NCBI RefSeq assembly: GCF_004801415.1
Contig: NZ_SSNX01000003.1
Span: forward strand, 124,001 to 188,000
Length of the DNA: 64,000 nucleotides
Direction: 5' to 3'
DNA from: Deinococcus sp. KSM4-11
GTDB lineage: Bacteria; Deinococcota; Deinococci; Deinococcales; Deinococcaceae
Under the pieces are notes generated by a model. That model was not told where the DNA came from. It did not search any database and worked only from the letters and a program-made list of their open reading frames with translations. Made by a program: the position numbers and the translations under genes. Below, piece by piece: positions 1 to 10,266 of this stretch; position 1 is the first letter of the stretch; the number at the start of each line of letters is the position of its first letter.

Positions 1-1296
1 CGCCGCTACAAGGATGAGGCCGACCTGACGCGCGGACAGTTCCTGCTGCGCGGCCCGCTGGCGGTGCACGTCCAGGGACACCATCTGGTCATGGAGGGGC
101 CGGGCCGGGTGCGCGTGGACCTCTCAGACGCGACGCAGCGGGTGGCGGCGCTGGATGGGGCGCTCCGGCTCGACCTCGACGGGAAGCTGATCGAGCTCAG
201 GGCCGGACAGCAGGTGGCGCTCCGGGGCGGAGGAGTCGCGGCCTTTCAGGAGACCGATCCGTGGTACGACGCCCAGTTCCGGGGTGAGGGCGCCGCAGCG
301 ATCGAGGCGACGCGCGGCCCGGTGCGACTGGCGGGCACGGCCCCCGAGCACAACGCCCTCGTGGGCGACACGCTGAATCCCGGCGACGCACTGAAGACCG
401 GCGCGGCGGCCTGGGCGGAGATCGGCTTCACGGGCGGCGGGTACCTGCGACTGAACGAGCAGAGTGAATTGAGCGTGCTGAGCGTGGAGAAGACCAGCCA
501 TGGGCGCGAGGTGCTGCTGCGGCTGGCGCGCGGCACCGCGTGGAATGTCGTGCAGAAGGGCCAGGGCGGATACCGGATCGACACGCCGGTCGTGAGCACG
601 GCGGTGCGCGGCACGGTCTTCCGGGTGGATGCCAGCGGGCTCGTGAAGGTCTTCGAGGGGCAGGTCGCGCTGCCCAGTCAGGGGGATCAGCCGGTCGCGC
701 AGGGGCAGGAGCGCCCCCCGGTTGGGCCGGTCGCGCCGCTGGTGCCGGACTCCACGGACCGCTTCAACCAGACGCTGGACGTGCAGCGCCGCCAGCCGCT
801 CACCCTGGATCTGGGCCCCCTGGCGGTGAGCCTGCAAGACCTTGCGGTGCAGGCGCGCAGCCAGCCGGGCGCGGGCCTGAGCGTCACCATCGCCGGGCGC
901 ACCCTGCCGCTCTCCGGCGAGGGCAGCGAGTACCGCCTGGGCCAGCTGGAAGCCCGCCTGCCCGAGGGGATGTACCGCGTGCAGGTGCAGGCCCGGCGCG
1001 CCGGGCAGACCCTGACCCGCACGCAGGTCATCAACATCGACCGCACGCCGCCGGCCCTGGGTGACGTGCGGATACAGCGAACCGGGCACCTGCTGGTCGT
1101 GTCCGGCACGCTGCGGGATGCCAGTCCGGCCCGGCTGACCGTGACTGTGACGGCTGGAACCAGCACCGCCACGCATTACGTGGATGGCGCGGCCGGAACC
1201 TTCCGCTGGCTGCTGCCGAATCCGGACTCTGGGGCCAGGGTCGAGCTCACCGTGCGGGACGCCGCCGGAAACGAGAGCCGTGCGATCATCCCCTGA
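1..1296 (+). CDS. FecR domain protein, 5' end outside window
   Basis: The frame is open from the first base, so the gene starts upstream of the window; a GTG at 64 is only an internal candidate. The visible 431 residues carry a FecR-like core, including 'AAAWAEIGFTGGGYLRLNEQ' and 'TPVVSTAVRGTVFRV', the usual glycine-rich beta signature. The C-terminal third looks like an Ig-like beta domain ('IDRTPPALGDV', 'VRDAAGNES'). In the family such proteins sit in the envelope and sense or bind polymers. The stop overlaps the start of the CHASE2-GGDEF gene by 17 bases, so the two are almost certainly co-transcribed. FecR next to CHASE2 cyclases is a recurring pairing, so a shared sensing role is inferred. 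Confidence 0.8.
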   Translation, partial: RRYKDEADLTRGQFLLRGPLAVHVQGHHLVMEGPGRVRVDLSDATQRVAALDGALRLDLDGKLIELRAGQQVALRGGGVAAFQETDPWYDAQFRGEGAAAIEATRGPVRLAGTAPEHNALVGDTLNPGDALKTGAAAWAEIGFTGGGYLRLNEQSELSVLSVEKTSHGREVLLRLARGTAWNVVQKGQGGYRIDTPVVSTAVRGTVFRVDASGLVKVFEGQVALPSQGDQPVAQGQERPPVGPVAPLVPDSTDRFNQTLDVQRRQPLTLDLGPLAVSLQDLAVQARSQPGAGLSVTIAGRTLPLSGEGSEYRLGQLEARLPEGMYRVQVQARRAGQTLTRTQVINIDRTPPALGDVRIQRTGHLLVVSGTLRDASPARLTVTVTAGTSTATHYVDGAAGTFRWLLPNPDSGARVELTVRDAAGNESRAIIP

Positions 1297-2755
1297 GCGG
1301 TCGCTGGCCGCGCTGACAGTCCCGGTGGCCGCCGTCCTGGCCGCCCTGCTGACCCTGGCCGCGCCGGACAACGAGCGGCTGTGGGACGCGCTGAACCGCG
1401 CGCTGCCCGCCCCGCCGGATCCACGGGTGCTGGTCGTGGGAATCGATGAGGCGTCCCTGCGGGATTACGGACGGATCGGGTCGTGGCCGCGCGACCTGTA
1501 CTCGCAGGCGCTGCGCACCCTGAACGACGCGGGCGTGAGCGCCATCGGCGTGAACGTGCTGCTCAGCGACCCGGCGGTGGGCGACGAGCGGCTGCGGACG
1601 ATCTTCAGCCGACCGAACGTGGTGCTGGCGACCGCGCCGGGCGACCCGACCGGCCCGCCCCGGCCCGGCTGGACGTCCCCGACCGGGGTGAGCCTGCTGA
1701 ACATCAGCCCCGATGGCGTGGTGCGCACCTTCCAGACGGCGTATGCGGCGGGCGACGCAGGCCAGGACGTGCTGGTGCCCAGTTTCGCGCGGCAGGTGGC
1801 GGTCGCGGCGGGCCGCAGCGCCCCCCTGGCGCTCACGCCGAGGCTGCTGCGCTACCGGCAGCCGGATCCGCAACGGCTGCCGGTGCTGTCGTTCCGGGAC
1901 GTCGTGAACGGCAACGTCCGCTACGGCGACCTACAGGGCAAGGTGGTGATCCTGGGCCTGACCGCCGACGGCCTGGGCGGCCCGGCCGTGCGCGACGTGT
2001 CCGGGCAGGTCGTGCCCGCCGTACAGATGCAGGCGCGCGCGGTGAGCAGCCTGCTGGACGCGCCCTTCCTGCGCCTGCACTGGGGCATCCTGATGCTGCT
2101 GGGCGCGCTGTCGGCCGTGGCGGCGGTGCTGGCACGGGGCCTGTGGGGCTTCGCGCTGGCGCTGCTGCTGCTGGCCCTGAGCGCGCCGCTGTGGCTGGGA
2201 AACGTGCTGCTGCCCGGCGTCACCCTGTCGCTGTGCGCGATCGTGGGAACGGCGCTGGTCATGGGGGAACGCGGGTGGAACCTGCGCACCCTGACCATGC
2301 GCGATCCGCTGACCGGCTTCGGGAACCGCGTGGCCTTCACGCGGGCGGTCGAGCAGCGCTGGCAGGGGCGTTCGGAACGGCCGCTGGGGCTGATCCTGGT
2401 GGATCTCAGTGGCTTCCGGAAGGTGAACGACGCGTACGGGCACGCGGCCGGCGACGACCTGCTGCGCGACCTCTCGGCGCGGATCGGGCAGCACAAGCGC
2501 CGGGGCGACCTGCTGTTCCGCTGGGGCCCGGATGAGTTCGCGGTGCTGCTCGACAACGCCGGGCCTCAGGAACTGGCGACCATCACGCAGCGCATCCAGG
2601 AATCTCTGGACGCCCTGAGCTTCCGCGAGGTGCCGCTGCGCGCCTCGGTCGGTGCCGCCCGCACCGGCCCGGAGATCCGTTCCCCGACCGAACTGGTCGA
2701 GGCGGCCAGCCGCAGCCGCTACCGCGTGAAATACCAGCGTCTGCAACGCAGCTGA
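1280..2755 (+). CDS. CHASE2 sensor with degenerate GGDEF domain
   Basis: The start chosen is GTG 1280, directly before a hydrophobic segment (residues about 8-27); the open frame extends further upstream but overlaps the FecR gene more deeply. The protein has 491 residues: N-terminal transmembrane helix, CHASE2 extracytoplasmic domain ('VVGIDEASLRDYGRIGSWPR'), about three transmembrane helices near residues 255-330, then a GGDEF domain ('RDPLTGFGN', 'DLSGFRKVNDAYGHAAGDD'). The signature is GPDEF (residues 416-420), so the second glycine is replaced by proline. The RxxD inhibitory site is kept exactly five residues upstream (R407-D410). It may therefore bind cyclic di-GMP rather than make it. 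The sensor input probably involves the FecR partner. Confidence 0.85.
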   Translation: MRSSPERSLAALTVPVAAVLAALLTLAAPDNERLWDALNRALPAPPDPRVLVVGIDEASLRDYGRIGSWPRDLYSQALRTLNDAGVSAIGVNVLLSDPAVGDERLRTIFSRPNVVLATAPGDPTGPPRPGWTSPTGVSLLNISPDGVVRTFQTAYAAGDAGQDVLVPSFARQVAVAAGRSAPLALTPRLLRYRQPDPQRLPVLSFRDVVNGNVRYGDLQGKVVILGLTADGLGGPAVRDVSGQVVPAVQMQARAVSSLLDAPFLRLHWGILMLLGALSAVAAVLARGLWGFALALLLLALSAPLWLGNVLLPGVTLSLCAIVGTALVMGERGWNLRTLTMRDPLTGFGNRVAFTRAVEQRWQGRSERPLGLILVDLSGFRKVNDAYGHAAGDDLLRDLSARIGQHKRRGDLLFRWGPDEFAVLLDNAGPQELATITQRIQESLDALSFREVPLRASVGAARTGPEIRSPTELVEAASRSRYRVKYQRLQRS

Positions 2756-2770
2756 GGAAGGTCTGGCGGG

Positions 2771-2776
2771 TATGCT
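2771..2776 (+). promoter_or_regulatory. -10 hexamer TATGCT, leaderless start of pdxY
   Basis: TATGCT lies six bases before the ATG of pdxY with no Shine-Dalgarno sequence between, the leaderless-mRNA arrangement. No clear -35 is seen. Confidence 0.6.
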
Positions 2777-2782
2777 CCTGGC

Positions 2783-3679
2783 ATGACCGGACAGCCTGCG
2801 TCCCTGCCGCGTAACCTCCTGAGCATCCAGTCATGGGTGGCCTACGGCCATGTGGGCAACGCGGCGGCGATGTTCCCGCTACAACGCCTGGGCTTCGAGG
2901 TGTGGGGCATGCACACGGTGCAGTTCTCGAACCATACCGGCTACGGCGCGTGGACCGGCAGCGTGTTTGCGCCGGAGCTGATCGCGGAGCTGCTGGACGG
3001 CATCGAGGCGCGCGGCGCGCTGGGCGGGTGCGATGGCGTGCTCAGCGGCTACCTGGGCTCGGCGGGCACGGTGGCGGCGGTCGTGGACGCGGTGCGCCGC
3101 GTGCGGAGCGCGAACCCGGCCGCCCTGTACTGCTGTGATCCCGTGATGGGGGACGTGGGCCGGGGCGTATTTGTGCATCCGGAGCTGCCTGCCCTGATCG
3201 CCGCGCAGGCCATCGCGGCGGCGGATATCGTCACGCCGAACCAGTTCGAACTGGAACTGCTGACGGGGATGGCGGTGGAAACGCTGGAGCACGCGCTGAA
3301 CGCCGCCCACGCGCTGAGGGAGCGGCTGCACGCGGGCGGCCCCCGGATCGTGCTGGTCACCAGCCTGACCCGCGCGGATGCGCCGGCGAACACCATCGAG
3401 ACGCTGGCGGTCACGGGTGGGGGGGCGTGGCTGTGCCGCACGCCGCTGCTGCCGCTCGATCCGCCACGCAACGGCACCGGGGACGCCATCGCCGCGCTGT
3501 TCTACGGGCAGTACCTGCGCACCGGGCGCGTGGATGAGGCCCTGTCGCTGGCCATGAGCGCCCTGTACGCCGTGCTGGAGCGCACCCACGCGGCGGGGAC
3601 GCGCGAGATCCAGCTGGTGGCCGCCCAGGATGACCTCGTGGGGCCGCCCCAGCTCTTCGCAGCCGAGCCGCTCGCCTGA
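2783..3679 (+). CDS. pdxY: Pyridoxal kinase, PdxY-type
   Basis: This 298-residue protein is the size of PdxY/PdxK kinases, which phosphorylate pyridoxal in vitamin B6 salvage. The N-terminus '[20 protein letters not shown]' is the characteristic substrate-side motif. '[13 protein letters not shown]' is the central kinase motif, and '[13 protein letters not shown]' carries the GTGD anion-hole motif with the catalytic aspartate. The ATG at 2783 is supported by the leaderless -10 hexamer just before it. The gene stands alone, 27 bases after the CHASE2 gene and followed by an intergenic gap. Confidence 0.93.
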   Translation: MTGQPASLPRNLLSIQSWVAYGHVGNAAAMFPLQRLGFEVWGMHTVQFSNHTGYGAWTGSVFAPELIAELLDGIEARGALGGCDGVLSGYLGSAGTVAAVVDAVRRVRSANPAALYCCDPVMGDVGRGVFVHPELPALIAAQAIAAADIVTPNQFELELLTGMAVETLEHALNAAHALRERLHAGGPRIVLVTSLTRADAPANTIETLAVTGGGAWLCRTPLLPLDPPRNGTGDAIAALFYGQYLRTGRVDEALSLAMSALYAVLERTHAAGTREIQLVAAQDDLVGPPQLFAAEPLA

Positions 3680-3790
3680 GCCTTTACCAATCCACCATGA
3701 GTGGAGGGTCTTGACCGTCTCAGGGTCAGTCAAAGGCGGCTTTCAGGGACTCTCACAGCCCTGCCCGGAACCCCACGCAGACTGTGATCC

Positions 3791-4345
3791 ATGAAACACA
3801 TCATGTTCCCGACCGCCGCCGACGCCGACGCCTTCCTCGCCGATGTCCAGCAGAAGGGCGCCACCCTGGGCAGCGCCACCTACACCCGCCGCACGACGAC
3901 CACCGACGGCACCGTGGCCGACGCCGAGGCCGGAGCCGAGGATGCCGGTGCGGGCGCCGTGAAGGGCACTGGCGTGGGCGCCGTGGTCGGCGCAGCGGCG
4001 GGCCTGCTCGCCACGGCGGGCGCGGTGGCCACCGGTGGGCTCGCGATTCCGGTCATCCTGGGCTTCGCGGCGCTGGGCTCCGGCGTGGGCGCAGCCGTGG
4101 GGGCCACAGGCGGCGCGATGGGCATCGATGAAAACGCGGACGGCCGCACGGCCGACGCCGGAAATACGGCCTATGCCGCCAACGACGACTACTACGACCG
4201 GATGGATTCCACGGTAAACAGTGGGGGCCGTGTGATCGCCGTGCAGGATCCGGTTCCTGCCGACGTGATGGCTGCTGCCACCCAGCACGGCGGAGAGATC
4301 GTGGACGCCGCCGACAGCGTGACGCCCATGAACCCGGTCGTCTGA
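3791..4345 (+). CDS. Glycine-zipper hypothetical protein
   Basis: Nothing specific was recognised in this 184-residue protein. The first 40 residues look like a small soluble alpha/beta unit ('[19 protein letters not shown]'). A central block from about 55 to 120 is rich in Gly and Ala with GxxxG spacing ('[20 protein letters not shown]', '[16 protein letters not shown]'), typical of glycine-zipper membrane-associated segments in stress proteins. The C-terminal part again looks soluble and acidic. No signal peptide is evident. It is monocistronic, with a good terminator downstream. A stress or membrane-associated role is only a guess. Confidence 0.75.
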   Translation: MKHIMFPTAADADAFLADVQQKGATLGSATYTRRTTTTDGTVADAEAGAEDAGAGAVKGTGVGAVVGAAAGLLATAGAVATGGLAIPVILGFAALGSGVGAAVGATGGAMGIDENADGRTADAGNTAYAANDDYYDRMDSTVNSGGRVIAVQDPVPADVMAAATQHGGEIVDAADSVTPMNPVV

Positions 4346-4359
4346 ACCCGACCTTTCCA

Positions 4360-4396
4360 CGGCTCCCGGTTGCCTGAGGCACCGGGAGCCGTTTTC
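4360..4396 (+). terminator. Rho-independent terminator after glycine-zipper gene
   Basis: An 11-bp perfect stem (CGGCTCCCGGT at 4360-4370 with its complement at 4381-4391) closes a 10-base loop and is followed by TTTT. It lies 15 bases after the stop codon. Confidence 0.8.
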
Positions 4397-4454
4397 GGGT
4401 TCCAGCCCGCGACACCGGTGAGGGTGGGCGCGGGCCACGGATTGTCGCAGGCCC

Positions 4455-4460
4455 TAGACT
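4455..4460 (+). promoter_or_regulatory. -10 hexamer TAGACT, leaderless start of deoB
   Basis: TAGACT is followed by six bases (GTCGGC) and then the deoB ATG. No ribosome binding site is present. Confidence 0.6.
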
Positions 4461-4466
4461 GTCGGC

Positions 4467-5641
<1,175 letters not shown>

Positions 5642-5645
<4 letters not shown>

Positions 5646-6322
5646 CCCCCGAAAGCCCGCTGCCCGGGGACGGTGAAGTCGCCGCCGGCGGTTACCGGCC
5701 CGGTGCGGAGGCCTTCTCCATGACCCTCACGCTGGGGGGCCGCTACGCGGGCGAGCAGCACTGGGCCGTGCAGTCCGAACGCAGCGCCCTGGTGGCCCGC
5801 GTGCAGACGGACTTCGGCGGGGTGCTGCCGGACATCCGCCGCGCGCAGACCAGCCGCCTGCACCCCCGCACGCTGCACAGCCTGGGCTACAGCGAGGGCG
5901 ACGGGCGTGGGGGCCGCGCCACCTTCGAGGCGACCTTCGACCGCCGGGGAGGCCTGGTCACGCTGCGCCAGGGCCGCGACGAGGCCACCCAGCCCCTCAC
6001 GACCGACTACCACGATCCGGTCAGCCTGCTGCTGTGGCTGCGCTCACTGGGCCCGGACGGTTCCGACCGGCTGTACGCGCAGCTTACCGGCGGGCGCGTC
6101 CTGATCCAGCGCCTGCCGGACACCGAGATCGCGGAAGAGGCCGCCGTGGGCTATTTCCTGCGGCCCGGCAACGCCTACGTGTACGTGGAGGCCGCGCCGC
6201 CGCACCGGCTGCTGCGTCTGATCCAGCCGACCGATTTCGGCCCGGTCGAGGCGAACCTGGACGCCCAGGTAAGCGCGGGCCGCCGCCCGGAACGGCCGGA
6301 ACGCCGCCGCCGCCGCCACTGA
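5642..6322 (+). CDS. Conserved hypothetical, possible DUF3108-like
   Basis: The 226-residue product is translationally coupled to deoB (ATGA overlap). It lacks a signal peptide. The middle is rich in beta strands ('[20 protein letters not shown]', '[19 protein letters not shown]') and includes '[16 protein letters not shown]', a pattern that reminds me of DUF3108-type lipocalin-like proteins; this assignment is weak. The C-terminal tail is a run of arginines ('[13 protein letters not shown]') that could bind nucleic acid or simply be disordered. Its role is unknown; the tight coupling to deoB suggests shared expression rather than a proven shared function. Confidence 0.7.
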
Positions 6323-6371
6323 ACCCACGCGGCTTCCCCGCCGCTGCCCCGCCCCCGCTTCTGGAGTTCCC

Positions 6372-7700
6372 ATGCAAGTCCTCGAAGGCCCCTCTGCCCG
6401 CGCCGCCCTGACCCGCAGTTTCGGTGAAATTCCCGTTCCGGAGGCCGTCCTGGCCCGCATCGAGGCCATGTTCGGCGAGCCTCTGAGCCCCGAGGAGGTC
6501 ACCGGGCGCATCCTGGCCGACGTCCGGACGCGCGGCGACGACGCCCTGCGCGACTGGACGGAGAAACTCGACGGCACCCGGCCGGGCGACCTGGCCGTGA
6601 GTGAGGCCGAGATCGCGCAGGCGCACGTTCCGGCTGACCTGCACGGCGCGATCCTCACGGCCATCGCCCGCGTGCGGGCCTTCTACGCGCAGCAGCCCGC
6701 GCACGGCTTCCTGAACCACGGCCCGGACGGCGCGCTGGGGCAGTTGGTGCGGCCCATCGGCCGGGTGGGCGTGTACGTGCCCGGCGGGCTGGCCCCGCTG
6801 ATCAGTACCCTGATCCACACGGCGGTGCCCGCGCAGGTGGCCGGCGTGCCCGAGATCGTGGTGACCACCCCGCCGGACAGGGGCGGGAACATCCACCCCG
6901 CGATCCTGGTCGCGGCGCGGGAACTGGGGATCACGCAGGTGTTCCGGGTGGGAGGTGCGCAGGCCATCGGGGCGCTCGCGTATGGCACGGCCAGCATTCC
7001 TGCCGTGGACAAGATCGCGGGGCCGGGCAACCTGTTCGTGGTCATCGCCAAGCGGCTGGTGTACGGCGTGACGGGGATCGAGAGCCTGCCCGGCCCGACC
7101 GAGACGCTGGTGGTCGCCGACGACAGCGCCGACGCGCGGTTCGTGGCGGCAGACCTGCTTGCGCAGGCCGAGCACCTGGGCGCCGAACCCGTGCTCGTCT
7201 CGACCAGCAGGGAGCTGCTGGTGCGCGTGCAGGCCGAACTGAACGGGCAACTGGAGGCCCTGCCGGAACCGAACCGCAGCTGGGCACGCGACAGCGTGGC
7301 GGCCCGCATGAAGGTCATCCTGGCCGCCGATCTGGACGAGGCGCTGGCCCTCTCGAACCTGTACGCGCCCGAGCACCTGTGCCTGCTGACCCGCGATCCG
7401 TGGAGCCTGCTGGGCCGCGTGACGCGCGCCGGGGGTGTGTTTATCGGGGAACACTCCATGGAGGCCCTCGGGGACTACGTGGCCGGACCCAGCCACGTCA
7501 TGCCGACCGGCGGCACCGCGCGCTTCATGAGCCCCGTGAACGTCCGGGACTTCCAGACGATCATCAGTGTGGTGGGCGTGACCGAGGCCACGCTGCGGCG
7601 CATCGGGCCGGCGGGCGTGACCCTGGCCCGCGCCGAGGGCCTCGAGGCGCACGCTCGCGCCATCGAGAGCCGCCTGCTGGGCGACCCGCAGGACGCCTGA
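6372..7700 (+). CDS. hisD: Histidinol dehydrogenase
   Basis: The 442-residue product oxidises L-histidinol to histidine in two NAD-dependent steps, the last reactions of histidine synthesis. Family signatures include 'GRVGVYVPGGLAPLISTLIH', 'VGGAQAIGALAYGT', 'VDKIAGPGN', and the zinc-site region 'AEHLGAEPVLVST'. The C-terminal part has 'EHSMEALGDYVAGPSHVMPT'. The ATG at 6372 follows a GGAG ribosome binding site. No other his genes are adjacent, as is common in Deinococcus. Confidence 0.95.
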   Translation: MQVLEGPSARAALTRSFGEIPVPEAVLARIEAMFGEPLSPEEVTGRILADVRTRGDDALRDWTEKLDGTRPGDLAVSEAEIAQAHVPADLHGAILTAIARVRAFYAQQPAHGFLNHGPDGALGQLVRPIGRVGVYVPGGLAPLISTLIHTAVPAQVAGVPEIVVTTPPDRGGNIHPAILVAARELGITQVFRVGGAQAIGALAYGTASIPAVDKIAGPGNLFVVIAKRLVYGVTGIESLPGPTETLVVADDSADARFVAADLLAQAEHLGAEPVLVSTSRELLVRVQAELNGQLEALPEPNRSWARDSVAARMKVILAADLDEALALSNLYAPEHLCLLTRDPWSLLGRVTRAGGVFIGEHSMEALGDYVAGPSHVMPTGGTARFMSPVNVRDFQTIISVVGVTEATLRRIGPAGVTLARAEGLEAHARAIESRLLGDPQDA

Positions 7701-7712
7701 CCCCTGCCGTGT

Positions 7713-8462
7713 TCAGAACAGCAGCGGCTGGAAGTCGCGTTCCTCCGGCAGCGGCAGGGCGCTGACCTCCACGAACTCCAGCCCGGCGGCCTCCAGCGCG
7801 ACGCGGGCGGGCGTGGTGATGTCTGGGGCGGCCAGGATGCCGCGCACGGTGCCCGGCACCTGAGTCCGCACCGCCTGCACGTAGCGGGCCAGCTGGTGCA
7901 CCGCCTCGTGCCCGGCCTTGCCGCGCTTGAGTTCCACCACCACGTACCGTCCCGCGCGGTCGCGGGCGTACAGGTCGATGCCGCCCACCCCGACCAGCAG
8001 TTCCCGGTCGAGCACCACCAGGCCCGGCTCGATCACGTGCGGCGCGCGGGCCAGGGCCGACTGCATCTGCGCCTCCGTGCCGCTGAACACCAGCCGGGCG
8101 TCCTCGACCATATCCAGCGCGCTGGCCAGCGCACACGACAGCACCCGCACCCGCACGACCTCGACCGGGCTGCGGCGTTCGGCGTGCAGCACCACGCAGC
8201 CGTCCTCCAGCGCGGCCGACAGGTGATCCGTGCGCGGCTGCCAGTTCACGGGCTTCACGCCCCTCGGGCCGTGCACCTGCACGCTCCCGTCGGGTTTGAT
8301 CAGCAGCAGGCGGTCGCCGGCCTCGGCCATGCTGGCGGCGCGGCCCTGGTACACGACCTCCAGTTCCCCCGCTAGGTGTAGCGTCGCCCCGCCATGCAGG
8401 TGGTCACGCAGAAAGCCCAGCAGGTCGGGGGGGGTGGGGCAGGTCAGGACACATCGAAGCAC
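7713..8462 (-). CDS. nucS: Endonuclease NucS/EndoMS family
   Basis: The chosen start is GTG 8462, giving 249 residues, because TATCCT sits seven bases upstream (leaderless) and longer versions add only low-complexity Arg/Gly sequence. The N-terminal beta domain ('GGATLHLAGELEVVYQGRAA') is followed by a RecB-like nuclease core. That core has 'GLVVLDRELLVGVGGIDLYA' with the catalytic Asp, and 'VVVELKRGKAGHEAVHQLARY' where E-x-K and the later Gln complete the PD-(D/E)XK site. NucS enzymes cut mismatched or branched DNA; in archaea and actinobacteria they perform mismatch repair without MutS-MutL. It is divergent from the metallophosphoesterase gene. Confidence 0.88.
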   Translation of the reverse strand: MLRCVLTCPTPPDLLGFLRDHLHGGATLHLAGELEVVYQGRAASMAEAGDRLLLIKPDGSVQVHGPRGVKPVNWQPRTDHLSAALEDGCVVLHAERRSPVEVVRVRVLSCALASALDMVEDARLVFSGTEAQMQSALARAPHVIEPGLVVLDRELLVGVGGIDLYARDRAGRYVVVELKRGKAGHEAVHQLARYVQAVRTQVPGTVRGILAAPDITTPARVALEAAGLEFVEVSALPLPEERDFQPLLF

Positions 8463-8469
8463 GCCGGGG

Positions 8470-8475
8470 AGGATA
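8470..8475 (-). promoter_or_regulatory. -10 hexamer TATCCT, leaderless start of nucS
   Basis: On the reverse strand TATCCT is followed by seven bases and GTG 8462. It decides the start over longer open-frame alternatives. Confidence 0.5.
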
Positions 8476-8571
8476 CTGGAGCCCTGAGCCCCTCGGTTCC
8501 GACCACCTTCCCTGTTCCGAACTCGCCCTCCTCTCCTGCCGCCCCACGCCGACCGCGAGGTGATCCATTCC

Positions 8572-9363
8572 ATGCTCATCGCCCAGCTCAGCGACCCGCA
8601 CATCGACCGCACGCGCCCCGAGAAGGCCGCCGCCTTCGCGCAGGCCGTGGCCCACATCCAGGGCCTGCCCATGCGGCCGGACGCCGTGCTGATCACGGGC
8701 GACTGCACCGATCACGGCCAGCCGGACGAATACGCGCAGTTCATGACCCTGCTGCGGCCCCTGGACATGCCCGTTCACGTCATTCCCGGCAACCACGACG
8801 ACCGGGGCCGCCTGCGCGCCCTGTTTCCGCGTAGTCAGGACGCCCTGCCGGACTTCATGCAGTACACCGTGGACGACCTGCCAGTGCGCCTAATCGGCCT
8901 GGATACGCTGGTGCCCGGCCAGGGCAGCGGCGACTTGGACGACACGCGCCTGGACTGGCTGGACGCCCGCCTGGACGAGCAGCGGGATCGGCCCACGCTG
9001 CTGTTCATGCACCACCCACCGCTGGTGAGCGGCCTGGACATCATGGACGCCATCGGCCTGCGGGGCAGCGCGGCGCTGTGCGACATCGTGCTGCGCCACC
9101 CGCACGTGGCCCGGCTGGTGGCCGGGCACCTGCACATGGCGATCACCACGACTTTCGGGCACAGCACCCTGATGACCTGTCCCGGTACAGACTGCACCTT
9201 CCAGCCGGACCTGAGCCACCCGGATCGCCTGGTGGTGCAGTACCAGCCGCCCCTGTGCCTGCTGCACAGCTGGAGCGAGAAGACCGGCCTGCTCAGCTAC
9301 ACCCGCGTGATCGACCGCACACCCTGGACTGTCCTGCACGACGGCCAGGGCTGGGTCGGCTGA
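8572..9363 (+). CDS. CpdA-like metallophosphoesterase
   Basis: The ATG at 8572 is preferred to GTG 8560 because GTG 8560 lies inside a near-perfect Shine-Dalgarno sequence (GAGGTGATCC). The 263-residue protein has all class III cyclic nucleotide phosphodiesterase metal motifs: D-x-H ('LSDPHID'), GD ('LITGDCTDHG'), GNH[DE] ('VIPGNHDDRG'), H ('LLFMHHPP') and GHLH ('LVAGHLHMAI'). Family members hydrolyse 3',5'-cAMP or other phosphodiesters with a binuclear metal centre. The substrate here cannot be told from sequence. No signal peptide is seen, so it is cytoplasmic. Confidence 0.85.
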   Translation: MLIAQLSDPHIDRTRPEKAAAFAQAVAHIQGLPMRPDAVLITGDCTDHGQPDEYAQFMTLLRPLDMPVHVIPGNHDDRGRLRALFPRSQDALPDFMQYTVDDLPVRLIGLDTLVPGQGSGDLDDTRLDWLDARLDEQRDRPTLLFMHHPPLVSGLDIMDAIGLRGSAALCDIVLRHPHVARLVAGHLHMAITTTFGHSTLMTCPGTDCTFQPDLSHPDRLVVQYQPPLCLLHSWSEKTGLLSYTRVIDRTPWTVLHDGQGWVG

Positions 9364-9372
9364 CCCGGGCGT

Positions 9373-10167
9373 TCAGGTGGTGACGCGCAGCCAGCCGCCA
9401 TCGACGTAGTACGTCGAGCCGACCGAGTAACTTGCGCGCGGAGAGCACAGGAACACCGCGAAATCCGCGATCTCCTCTGGAGTGGCAAAGCGGCCGATGG
9501 GCGCGTTCTCGTCGGCGATATTCTGGAGATACTGTTCCCACGTCTGCGCCTGGCCCTCGGTGAGAATCCGGGCGGTCTTCTCCCAGTCGGGCGTGCGCAC
9601 CAGTCCCGGATTCAGGGTGTTCACGCGGATCCCCTGCGGGATGAGTTCGTTCGCCAGGCACTTCGAGAACATGACCAGCGCCGCCTTCGTGACGTTGTAG
9701 ATCGGCTCGTACCCCAGCGGCTGCGTGGCGCAGATGGACGCGTTGTTCAGGATCACGCCCCCACCGCGCGCGGCCATCAGCGGGGCCAGCGAACGCGCGA
9801 GGCGCACGGCCGCCATGACGTGCAGGTCCCAGTAGTGCTGCCACTTCTCGTCTGGGGCGCTGAGGATGGTCTCCTCGCTGCCGGTGCCCGCGTTGTTGAA
9901 CAGGATGTCCGCACCGCCGAATTCCGCCTGAACCGCTCCCACCAGGCGGTCGATGTCGGCCGCCACCGCCACGTCTGCCGAGACGGGCAGCACCCGCACG
10001 CCGAAGTCCGCGCGGATCGCGGCGGCCACGTCCGAGAGCCTCGCGGCGTCCCGCGCGCACACGGCCAGATGTACGCCCTCCGCCGCCAGCCCACGCGCCA
10101 CCGCCAGCCCGATGCCCACGCTGCCGCCCGTCACCACCGCCACCTTGCCCGTCAGGCCCAGATCCAT
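9373..10167 (-). CDS. SDR-family oxidoreductase
   Basis: The start ATG 10167 (MDLGLTGKVAVVTGG) follows an AGAGGAG ribosome binding site, giving 264 residues. The NAD(P) Rossmann motif is 'TGGSVGIGLA', the NNAG motif is present ('LFNNAGTG'), and the catalytic Tyr-x-x-x-Lys is 'YNVTK' after the Ser in 'LNNASIC'. The C-terminal 'YYVDGGW' is typical of classical FabG-like reductases. An acidic residue for NAD preference is not obvious; 'CARDAARL' after the second strand suggests NADP. The substrate is unknown. It converges with the upstream metallophosphoesterase gene. Confidence 0.88.
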   Translation of the reverse strand: MDLGLTGKVAVVTGGSVGIGLAVARGLAAEGVHLAVCARDAARLSDVAAAIRADFGVRVLPVSADVAVAADIDRLVGAVQAEFGGADILFNNAGTGSEETILSAPDEKWQHYWDLHVMAAVRLARSLAPLMAARGGGVILNNASICATQPLGYEPIYNVTKAALVMFSKCLANELIPQGIRVNTLNPGLVRTPDWEKTARILTEGQAQTWEQYLQNIADENAPIGRFATPEEIADFAVFLCSPRASYSVGSTYYVDGGWLRVTT

Positions 10168-10266
10168 GTGTGCTCCTCTGGCCGGAGACGGCCACCCCAC
10201 GCGGGGCGGCCCGCAGGCGCGGCCGGTCGATTCCCCGCATGCTAGCCCGGTGGCACAATGCTGGCC

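Noticed and set aside
8560..8571. GTG 8560 as start of the metallophosphoesterase
   Set aside because: It lies within the GAGGTGATCC ribosome binding site for ATG 8572, and the family's first strand begins at 8572.
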